Shown here piece by piece: positions 45,250-55,412 of a stretch of 64,000 nucleotides of DNA. Every line of letters starts with the position of its first letter. The stretch's first letter is position 1. Source of the stretch: Istiophorus platypterus. Lineage: Eukaryota > Chordata > Actinopteri > Istiophoriformes > Istiophoridae. The stretch spans positions 22,569,343-22,633,342 of the forward strand of contig CM029121.1 in assembly GCA_016859345.1 (NCBI GenBank). Reading direction: 5' to 3'. The position numbers and the translations under genes are program-made. The notes beneath the pieces were generated by a model. The model ran no database searches and was not told the DNA's origin. It saw only the letters and a list, made by a program, of their open reading frames with translations.

Positions 45250-47970
45250 GTTGCCTAATGGACTCTAACAGTAAAGTGCACTGGCTGTAGGAAATGTAAT
45301 TATCAGTGTAATCTCACCCACAGCACATTCATATAATTCACATAATTATTTCCCTTTAAAATTTCTTTCATGGAAACTCGATATGGCTTATGAAACAAAC
45401 AAAATAGATGTCATCTTCACACTTTCTCCACACACTAAATATTCATTTAAGCATTGGGAATGTATTTATTTACCTGCTTTTTATTGCTCTTGCATTATCA
45501 CTCTCAAGCCTGTATCCATGTACTGATGGTGATTTTCTGATTTTCTTTGGGTTTGATGATATGGCTTCTGAAGCTGCTGTGCTATTTTATGCTTCTCCTC
45601 CTACTTCCCACTGCCGTGGTCTGTGTGCAACAATAGCATGATTTGAGAATTAATCTATTGTGGTTGAACTTTTTTTTTTCTTTTGATAGTTGTTTTGTTT
45701 CTTTCATGCTGTTGAGATGTGTAGTGGTGAGGTATGAATACTTGTGTTTGAGTGCTACGTATTTCCCTAGTGGTTGTTGTGGCTGTCTTTTTTTTTTCTG
45801 CAAGTATTATGGTAGTCAGGGTTTTCTTTTGGCTCACCAGTTTCTTATTGGTCTCTAGTAGAGAGTAATATCCTATATTAGCTTCAGGGGAGTAAACATG
45901 ATTGTGATGCTGCACACAGCTCATTGACATAATTATTTCACTGTTATATTGGCTCCATGGAATCCCAATAAGTTTCTTTGTTGTCATGTTTTCATTTTCA
46001 CCACACACTTTGTGTTCCAACCTATGATAACTCAACGCATTGGATAATGAAATCTCTTGTTTTACGGGTCTTTAAATTGTCCCTCTTAAGCTCACTGTAC
46101 GCCTGTGTTTTGATGGGGTTCTTTTCTATGTTCGGTCTGGGTTTGTGTGCTTGAAAGAATGGCGACCAGACCTAGCTTAGCGTCTTTTGCTCCTCTGCTG
46201 GTGGCTAATCTATGTGCAATATCTACAATGGTGTGTGTTTGCCATTGTCTGGATTGTTGTCAGACTTGCTTCATTTTCTGCCATTACACGCTGTAATATC
46301 ATTGCCTGGTCGTTGCCATGAATGGGGTTTTTATGCATATCCCAATTAAATCACTTCTCTAAACATGACATTTGTCGCATTTGAGGTAGGCTGTCACGTT
46401 CCCATTTTCGCCACATGCTTAATATCTGCCAACGGTAAGGTAAAAGCTGTTAAAAGGGCTTTGTGGTGAAATAATCATCCGCTGTTTGTGATTATCAGTT
46501 GTCAGCCTCAAATTCTGCTTCAAGCCTGGAATTGGTACATCCAGTGTGTGAGTCTGCAGCTTGAGACCACAGTGCCCAACAGAATAATAATGTACATTAT
46601 CTTTAGGGATTCAAGCATATAGTCTTCCTATTCACATTATTATTCCTATTTGTGGTTGAAATTATGATGAACTGAAGGTGGCCTTTGACACACACAAGGT
46701 AGGTTGTCACTTTCCTATTTTCACTACACACTTCATATTGAGCTAATGCTAAGGATTAGAAATAAGCCATATTGTTTATTATGCCATATTTTTCATTGTC
46801 ACACTTAAGCTTTATAGTATGTCCACATACTGACTGTCACCTTGGCTTTGTTCAGTTCAGTCTTTTGTGCTTCACAGGCCTGCTATGCTGCTTTCTGCCT
46901 TTCTTGTGGCTGCTAACTTCTTCTGCTGTCATCTATGTGTGCAGTATGTGCATTGCTATCTAATTCTGGCATTATTTTAACTTTTGTCTGACTCTGATGC
47001 TTTCATGCTGCTGATTTATGTAGTGGTGAAATACTGGCTTCATAGGGAACTCAACGAGGCTTGTCATGCACAAAGCAGGTTGTCACGTTCAGAGTATTTT
47101 CTTCACACTTCATGTTCAGCCTGCCAACAGGCTGAAAATGTTCCTTCAGGACGCCTTTTGTGGAGTAATATTTGTGAACTTCTTTATGATGTTGGCTGTT
47201 GGCTGGTGTTAGCGATGTGTGTATGATGTCTGCAACTTGGAACTGCAGCAACTCTTCCCAAACAGTTCACTTGGGTATCGGTGCTCCGCTTCACCAAGGA
47301 TAAGTGCCCATTTGCTGCTTTTGCTAACTTGTACACTGTGAGATGATGCCTTGGCATTGCTCAGTTTGCGTGCTTGGCAATGGGGCTGATGCGCCTTGCT
47401 TTTTATGCTTGTTCTGGGCTCGTTTGCCAGTGCTAATTTCTGCTGATGCCGTATTTGCGCAGTATGTGCAATGCTTTTAATTCTGAATCAGTCTAAAGAC
47501 GTCGTGTTTGAGTTTTCTTATGGTGGCTGTTTTGAATCGTTATGATTGTTGCTGGATTTGCATTCACTTTTGTAGTGTTGATATATGTAGTCATGAAGTC
47601 TGAATACTCACGTTTGAGTGTTGCATATTTCCCACGTGGTTGTTACGGTTGTTTTTTTTCTTTTTTGTGAGTATTGATGGTAGTAGGGCTTGTCAGCTGG
47701 CTTTTTGGTTGCTTGTCCGTCTCTAGAGAGTAATGTTGTATATAATATTGTATATTGGCCTCAGGAATGTAAACATAACTTTAATCTTGCACGAAACCCA
47801 CTAACATATTTATTTCTCTGAAGTTTTGGTCTCATGGAAACTGAACATGGCGTATTCTCCACACACTTTACCTACAAGTTCTCGAGCCTTTGATGATGGC
47901 TGCCATTGTAACACAATTGTAATACTTGCATTTTCTGGCTGCTAATGTTGTACAGGAATTTCTTTTTTCT
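45250..47970 (+). repeat. Degenerate T/G-rich tandem array, units about 310-410 bp
   Basis: A motif like GGTTGTCACGTTCCCATTTT followed by CNCCACACTT recurs, all on the plus strand, at about 45408, 45982, 46392, 46705, 47081 and 47852. Other segments also recur: CTGCTGNTGGCTAATNTATG with TGCAATGCT-type sequence at 46198, 46905 and 47428, and a longer stretch 45719-46020 repeats at 47585-47880 (GTTTGAGTGNTNCNTATTTC, GGTTGTT, GTCTCTAG, GAGAGTAAT, AAACAT). The copies are strongly diverged. The plus strand is poor in A and rich in T and G, so T-rich frames give hydrophobic peptides that should not be read as genes. I do not recognise the family. Confidence 0.7.
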
Positions 47971-48647
47971 GGTCTCTGAGTCGTTCAGATGAACCTACGG
48001 CTGCAAGTGGCATGATAACAAGCAAGTGGCCATTGTGTCCTGAGGCACTGCAGGGGTGACATTGAGCAGATTCTGCGGAGCTCCAAGGCGATACAGACTT
48101 ACAACCTCAGTGAAGTGCCCGAGCATGGGCAAAGCAGAATAAATCCTCTTTCTCCTTTTCCCTAACACGGGACTGAGCTGGCAGTAGTACAAGGCTAGGA
48201 TAAATGGAAGTACATCAGAGTGGAGGGATGGGATTATCCTGGTTGGGATTTGGATTGGGACTTTGAGGAAATGCTGAAGGTGGGAGTACAGACGAAGTTC
48301 TCACCTAAGCTACAGTGGGCTAGCGGAGAGCAGTCGACTGAAATATAAGAAGAAAAGCCTGAGATATAGCCAAGTTCCCACTGGTTTCACTCTAGAGTGT
48401 GTGGAGAAAATGGACAAAAGCCTTAAACTTTGTGGAGGGGTTCATGTGAACGTTTATATTATTGTGTGTTCAACTGTAAGATATTGGGGCATTATTATGC
48501 ATTTATTTTTAAACTGCTAGGACAAACAGCTAAATCTACACACTACGAATACTCATGATAATAATTTGTGTGCAATTAGACATTTTGTTGGTTCCATTAG
48601 TTAGAATTCCCATGCTGATACATGCAATTAGAAGCACTTCAACAAAC

Positions 48648-48653
<6 letters not shown>
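47971..48653. other. Non-genic sequence
   Basis: Unremarkable unique sequence after the array. No gene is supported. Confidence 0.5.

Positions 48654-48679
<26 letters not shown>
48654..48679. repeat. (GT)n microsatellite, 26 bp
   Basis: An uninterrupted GT array. Confidence 0.95.
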
Positions 48680-51269
48680 TTATTTTGGACTATTTCATAG
48701 ACCAATTAAACTGTCCTCTTAACTTCCGGAGGTTTGGGTAAGCAGAGTTCTCCGGGGCTCATCGGTACAGCAATAGCATGTAAACCTCGTTTGCTGACCT
48801 CATGACATTGCCGCTGGTGCAGCGGAGATTAGCAAATGGCGAGCATGACAATTATTTTAAAAAGTCACAGCTTCTGCAGCACCGTGACGGGCAGGAACAG
48901 AGTTCTGTGGAACATTAGCAGCCTCTCAAAGAAAGTGTTTATCATTAAATTTTCACAAGACTTCAGCTTTTGTCTTTGGTGGGACACATCCACTCAAGTT
49001 ATTGTCATTTGAAGTAACAAAATTCGGCGGAGCAGGATTTAGTTTAAACTTTTGTTTCTCTGTAAGCGAGTTATTTTAACCATATCCAAAGACCTCAGCT
49101 GCTGTGGTGGCAAAATTTGCAAATAAGACCTCACGTCAGGTAGGTGTTTTCAAATTTATGTGATGACTTGGTTTTTATGGATAACCTTTTTTTTTTTTTT
49201 TAATTTTTAAGTCTTTTGTGTGCTGCATGCCGTAGTAAAATCTCTCTCATTGACTGCTTGCCTTGAGTCACAGTGTTAGCGGCCATTGCAAGGATTTGTC
49301 CAGTGTATCCTCCTTGCCGCTTTCGTCCACCCTCTTTCTAAACAATAGCTTTTTCCTTTCTTTGTTGTTTCCTTCCCACAATAAATAGGACTTACCATTG
49401 TCTTGGATTTGTACGGAGAACAATGCATAATAAAAAGGAATAACTAAGCCCGGGATAGTAATCAAATGGGATCTGTGTTTGGGAGTTAGTTGATGCTTGG
49501 AGATCCGGCACACAAGTTTAGTTATGCCATTCCTTTCACACTATTGCTCATGCTGTTGTCTGCAAGATGTCAAAAACTTTATAAATTACTCAATAAAGAC
49601 CAAACATCCTTTAGATGGTAAATGCATTGTTTTTTTTCCTTTTTCTTATTTAATATTTACTTTCATAGGGATAAAAGCACAGAGCATTGACAAATGCCAT
49701 GTACAACTGCCTGAGCTTGTTTGCAGTATTCGCCACTACATGGGACTTCAGAGTTCACCAAACTCAACAGGTAAATATGTTCAAAACATCACAGAACACA
49801 AACGATGCTCAAAACAGAAAGTTATAGAATTAAGCTACCAATAAAACCTTATTGCGCAACAAGCCACCTCGAAAAACAAACAAAAATCCAGTCCACTTTG
49901 TTCATTTCAATTTTCAGCTTCATGACCATCTCACAATTTTATAATTCAGCTGTCTAACACTGCAAATGCAAATGCAGCCGATTATTCTAAAATGTTAATG
50001 GACTATTTATCAGCTCAGAATGGACAGCCCAGACTGAAGGTTATGTGAATAAGCTGAGGGTTGCTGCTGTCTCGTTGAACCTTCATGTAACTTGCAGAGC
50101 TCCACCGCCGTTTATTTATTAATTTGCTCACTCATTCATTTGTTCATTCTGAATTCTAATCAGTTGTCTATGCATGATGGATTTTCTGAAGGGGGCAAAA
50201 AAAATTTTACAAATTATTCTATATCCAGCCAATTAGTACTGCTTTGATCTATAAAGTGGACCAATCACAACTTGTCCCTCTCATCGCTGACCAGATTGCA
50301 GGATAGTAATTTGCAGCCAGACGCAAGATGGCAAGGACAGTGGAACAGAGGTGGCATCCTAATTACCAAGGAAAAATGGTTATTTCATGGCTTACTTAAA
50401 TCATTTATGTGCTCTGAGTCTGGCTGTCAGTGTGGGAACAAGGAGGCTACAATATGTAAAAGCTTCAAAATGAACCAGGGTTTCTTTTCCTTTTCCTTTT
50501 TAGGGGTCTATTGAAGCAATCAAATAAACACCAGTGCTTTTATCGTAACTTTTAGGAAAAAAACCTAATGAGACTTTGAGGAAGATCTCACAATGGCATC
50601 AGGTGCCCGGAGTCATTAAAGAGCTGTTTCCCCTTGGTCATGAAAAACTCTCCATGAACCTTAAGTGGGAAGTTAAAAAAAAAATAAAATAAAAGTAAAG
50701 TACTGCATTTGAATTGTAGATACTTTGGAAAAAAAAAACAAAACAAAACAAAAAAAAGTCATCATGAATTATTTATTTCATCATGACAACATTATAATTA
50801 AATGCATTAACAAAAAATAGTCCCCTTTAATTATTCAGCTCCAGTGTTTTCATGAAGAAATGTCATGTAGTTTGTAGAAAACGGGGAATTTGCATGCATA
50901 ACTGAGCAGCCATATTTCCATAATGAGACCTAAACTGTATGTAAAGGGGTAGAAGGTTATAAAAAATTACAGAAGAGAGACGGTGACTTGTGTGGAGTAT
51001 CCGAAAACACAGTGTCTGCAGTATATCGGAACGATTTTTGGCTACAGCGCCTGCTTATGTGACATGATTACTGTATTTTTCAATATAGCCCTTTAGTGTT
51101 ATCCATGACAGGTTCTTACCTGTGGAGACAGATAGACACTCAGTTAGAGGTCGTCTTATTCACTTCTACTCGTCCTGGAAACTGTGCAGGGTGGTATTTC
51201 TGCTGCTGAAAGATCTAGATACTAGGCGATAACTCGACTGACATTACCGCACCCACATACAGATGTTTC
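48680..51269. other. Non-genic sequence with a regulatory-looking patch
   Basis: No gene is supported. The section 48690-48990 has conserved-element texture (ACCAATTAAACTGTCC, GACAATTATTTTAAAAAG). A T-rich run lies at about 49188-49210, and A-rich tracts at 50676-50690 and 50731-50757. A 115-codon frame at 49497-49844 crosses AT-rich sequence and matches nothing I know. Confidence 0.45.
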
Positions 51270-51490
51270 ATACCAGGCTCTGCGAGACGAATGGCCACGC
51301 TCTCTAAGATGGCAGCGGCCATTGAATCTCAGCCGTTCACTGAAGATTTTGGTTTCAATTAATGGACAATAAAATCAATTACGTAGATCAGAACATTCAA
51401 TCAATGCCTTAATTACAGGTAATTTAATGCCTTTAATGCATCAACTGAAATTGATCCTATTTATTATGCAGCTGTGAATTAATCAAAGCA
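51270..51490. promoter_or_regulatory. Candidate conserved element with a homeodomain-site cluster
   Basis: Between 51357 and 51485 there are about eight TAAT/ATTA-type sites: CAATTAATGG, TCAATTACG, TTAATTACAGG, GTAATTTAATG, TTTAATGC, TTTATTATG and GAATTAATC. They alternate with CAATCAAT and ACAATAAAATC. The flanking section 51295-51345 is more GC-rich. No repeat family is recognised. This is the densest such cluster I noticed in the window. Function is inferred from motifs and not tested. Confidence 0.35.
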
Positions 51491-52358
51491 AGTGGTGTGA
51501 GGGGAAGGTTTGGGGTGAAAATAGTGAAGTTCTCTCTGCGGAAAATGGGAAAATTTGGAACTTGGAGAGGTTCTGTCCAGGTTTTCTCCGTCAGAATTTT
51601 CCAGCATGAAAGAACTCGTTTCAGGGACGGTCCTGCAAACAAACCTTAGACCTCCCTGTCAACTGTTAATAGAGTCAAGTGTGAACCGTTTAATGCCTCT
51701 TCTTACATTTATCATATAAGTACAAGTAGATTTGAAAAGGTAAATCCTCATTATCATGGACTTTAGTTTCCGTAATCTTTTTTAATGTAATACTCTACGG
51801 TTTAAGCCGTTGCCGCACAATAGACTCTTCTTGTACAGCGATCTATTTTTCTTTTTTTTGCTATTTTTATTTTTAACAGTGATTTCCTTTCCCCCTGTTC
51901 TGTTCTATTGCTTCCCATTCAAATAATTAATTAAAAATTGGGCATTGCTCTCTTCACACATGACATTTTTTTTTTCACACCTTGTCCAGCAGTGAAGTAA
52001 TGATGCACTAACATACCACGCTACATCCCAGCTGGGTGTGGTCACAAGTAGAAAAAGCCAACGCCTTGTGTGTCTACGCCGTCGTGTTTTTCCCCCTCCT
52101 AAAAATCTAGTGACTCTTTTTAAGAAATTATTCAAATGACTTCAACTGTTCTACCAACACGGCATATTATGTGTCTTTCTTACTAGTGAGAAAAAAGCCT
52201 TCAGTGAATCATAGAGAATTTTTTGTTGTGTAAACCTCTGCAGCCAGTGATAACTAACTTCCCTAAAACTCTCTCTCAGTGTAAACACTCTGGTAATACT
52301 AGGCACTAGGGTTTTGTGCTATCAATTTTGCAACAAAGCCATCTACTGAGCCATCACT
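51491..52358. other. Non-genic sequence
   Basis: No gene is supported. T-rich tracts lie at 51845-51875 and 51966-51976. Confidence 0.5.
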
Positions 52359-52413
52359 GCCGCCGCCGCCGCCACCACCACCGCCACCACCACCGCCACC
52401 ACCGCCACTGCCG
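52359..52413. repeat. (CCG/CCA)n trinucleotide repeat
   Basis: About 18 CCG, GCC, CCA and ACC triplets with an internal higher order. The minus strand reads as a run of Gly in an 84-codon frame (52299-52553). No splice or domain evidence supports a gene. Confidence 0.93.
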
Positions 52414-54718
52414 TACTCTAATGAAGTGTGAGAGTTCAGACTGGCCGTGATAAAGCGCTTCTCTCTCCAGGTAAGATCACAGATTGCACTGATCTCACAT
52501 TCACACAGGGGAGCTAATGACAAAACAGCCATGCCTGTTTTGCTCCCATCCATAATGCAGTCGCGTCAGCAACAGTGTTTGCCTGACTCTTGCAAGCGTT
52601 CAATTTAGATTGCAGAAGCTTTCATAAAATCTGTAGCCCCCAGCGTTTGTCTCATTGTTAGTCTGCCTCTATTTTAAGTGTTTCATGACACCTAGCAGTT
52701 GGCGTGGATGGAAGGAAGGAGAAATATCCTGCTGCTAAATAAACGCAGGAGACAGAGGAGCGCCGTCTGCTATTGTCCACACAGAGAAAGAATTTACAAA
52801 GGCTTCAGTGACATGCAGTAGAGGGAGAAAAAACTGTCCCTATTACTGTAACCAACGCTTCTCCAAGCATACTCACATTTAGTGAACAAAGCTTTGTTGC
52901 TGCCCGACCTGTGAGATGAGATGTACAGCTTCCAAGTCCCTTTTTAAAAAAAAAAAGAATTGACATGTCACGAGGGTGAGCAGTGTTAAAGGGGTTGTTT
53001 GTGCCCTTCATTTTTTTACAAAGAAGATCAAGAATGACATGAGTTTAACAGCTGACAGCTCTTTTCTTTATGGAAGGTCCATAACACTGGCTCCACTGGC
53101 ACATGTTTACCATTTATCACTTTTTGGCCTTTTCTCAGGTCATGCTGGTATTTACTCTGAAACACCTCACATCCCCTTGCCTTGTGTGCAAAACCACAAA
53201 ATCATAGCACATTTGAATTTTTCACAAATAATTGCCCTGAAATACTACAAGTGTTCACTCTGGATTGTCTGGGCATGCAAGGACACCTTGGGCTGCAATC
53301 TGATGAGTGCTGTCATTACTGAATATTATGCTGAGGACAGACATTAGTCAAAAATATTCAGAATGCTCCTAAACCCCTTGAGAAATGTTCATATTATACT
53401 AAATCCAGAGGAACACATACAGAAGTTGGTTTTAAGTCTGCAAGACAAAATGGATGAGTCACCAATAATGGAAATTAATGTGAAAATTCTGTTTTTTCTG
53501 CAACTAGATGTAGTGTTTTCTATGCTCCCTCAAAAATGCATTTTTTTGAGTTATTGACTATATTCTGTAACATTAAGTTAAGTCAAAGATCCTCAGTAAG
53601 AGAGTAATAAGGATATCAATATGCAATAATAAACAAATTTCATATTCTTTCCTCAGCTTCTTTTTCTGCAGTAATAGTGATTTGGCAAACAACTGTACAT
53701 CGTAATATCTTGTCTAGAGGCTTTGGAACAACCACAGACCTACATGCTGCAAAGCATTGTAGTGTAGCAATATTGCCACAGGCACAAATGCAATTCTTCA
53801 CTTATTTGTGATGCATTTATGAAAGCGGCGAGGGGCATCCCATGAGTAGTGGCTAAGGTTGAAACTATGAATGCTGTCACTGCAATGTGACTTCATGAGA
53901 CATTTTCATCAGCCTGAGAGGACGGATGACAGCACTTGAACAGTGACTGTAATATCAGTCTTATTTTCTATGACATTTATGTGTTTTGAGGGCCTTTGTG
54001 GGGTAAAAGTGTCTGGTATGGAGTGTTAAGATGTCAAGATACAATCATGTTAAATAAAAATGTCATGATAAAACCTTTTAAATGAATTTCAATCAGGGCA
54101 TCTTGGGTCCTGTTCTTATCAAAACAGGATACTTTGCCAGTCCTGCCCTGCTATAATTCTGCTGTAACATTTGTGAGATCAGTCAAGCAAAGCAACCGCA
54201 AAAAATTCCCTTTGGACCACACTTTGAGAAACTACCATATCCTGCCGAGGGTGTGACCCCCCAGACGCCCGCCCCAAACACCCTGCCCTATCAGAGGCCC
54301 AATGCAGCAATGCAGTGATGCGCCGAGGATCGACTGAGGTGACTGGACACAGTCTGAACAATCAAAAAAAAAAAACAAAACAAGTCAAAAACAATAATCT
54401 CAACTGGGGAATTATGACATCTGGGTGGACAGACAGCATTCACATCCATCATGTGTGCTGCTGCTGTGTGACTGAGTGACCAAGGGGGTTGTCTGCAGAG
54501 GCTGAGGCAGCTATCGTGTCGGGGCTGTGGGTGCCAGATGGCGCCGTCTCATAGAATCCGTGGATGAGCGAGTAACGTAGGAAAGTCGAGGTGTGACATG
54601 ATTGAATAGAGCAGACTTTGGAAAGGGAACTATTATATTGCCCTGTCGTGATAGCAGAACAAAGCTGAGTCAATAGCTCCTGCAACTTTTACCGTCTGGG
54701 TGCTACAGATATGATGAA
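52414..54718. other. Non-genic sequence
   Basis: No gene is supported. The 123-codon frame at 52976-53347 and the 64-codon frame just after it lie in AT-rich DNA, with no motif or codon-use support. Small A runs lie at 52944-52956 and 54365-54376. Confidence 0.5.
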
Positions 54719-54720
54719 TA

Positions 54721-54739
<19 letters not shown>
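54719..54739. repeat. (TA)n microsatellite
   Basis: A 21-bp TA array followed by TTTATATTTATAT. Confidence 0.9.
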
Positions 54740-54751
<12 letters not shown>

Positions 54752-55206
54752 CTTCCCTAGATTATACATTAATTTATACCTCATCTGTATCCTGATTCTT
54801 AGAAATTTTAAAATGTATACTTATATACCGTACATCTTCCTTAGAGTTTACTCTGTGTAAAGAGATATCCCATATCCCTAAATACATTTTAGCCTTGAGG
54901 CTCACTCACACCATCTTTTATGACAGTGAAATCTCACACTAAATTTGATTCATTCACAGCCATCCATGCTGCAGCAAAATAAACTGGTGTCAGGCAAGAG
55001 CAAATTGCTTTAACTAAGATGAACAATAAAGTGGAGTCCAAAAATGCAGGCACGTTTTTTTGTATTGAGTGGAGAGGTTAATTCCGGACCAGGGGAATGG
55101 TAGTTTGACAAGGACAATCTTGACTTCAAGGTGCACGTTCTAGCTTTATTTTCCCTTGGAACTTTCAACTACGTCTCATGGTCTTCATCCACGGATGGAC
55201 AAGGAT
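54740..55206. other. Non-genic AT-rich sequence
   Basis: Nothing is supported here. Confidence 0.5.
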
Positions 55207-55246
55207 CTTAAATCATGGTCCAATTATAAATGGACCATGATTTAAG
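55207..55246. repeat. Perfect 16-bp inverted repeat (hairpin)
   Basis: CTTAAATCATGGTCCA (55207-55222) and TGGACCATGATTTAAG (55231-55246) are exact reverse complements around the 8-base spacer ATTATAAA. The stem does not extend (T opposite T outside). It is too short for a typical pre-miRNA. A perfect stem of this length is not expected by chance in 64 kb. Confidence 0.9.
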
Positions 55247-55351
55247 TGCAATATAAAGTGCAATTTTGAAAGCCTGTGGTCTGCTGTCTGTCATTACACA
55301 TGAATAAGAGTAGATGGTGTAGCTGTATACTTACGGGCTTTGTTTTTAGTG

Positions 55352-55412
55352 GTGAGCTCACTAGCTTGCAAGTTTGCAAGCTACCAGTGTTACTGGTGAG
55401 CAAGCCAGCTAG
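55352..55412. repeat. Cluster of adjacent palindromes
   Basis: Three abutting palindromes: GTGAGCTCAC (55352-55361), TAGCTTGCAA-GT-TTGCAAGCTA (55362-55383) and ACCAGT-GTT-ACTGGT (55383-55397). CTAGCT (55361-55366) and AGCTAG (55407-55412) also pair across the group. It starts about 105 bp after the 16-bp hairpin. The role is unknown. Confidence 0.85.

Noticed and set aside
44909..45858. Strings of hydrophobic frames resembling membrane proteins
   Set aside because: The plus strand here is T-rich, so Phe/Leu/Val/Cys codons are favoured; the sequence is a Tc1 relic and a tandem array.
52299..52553. 84-codon frame with a poly-Gly run
   Set aside because: The run is the CCG/CCA repeat read on the minus strand; there is no domain or splice support.
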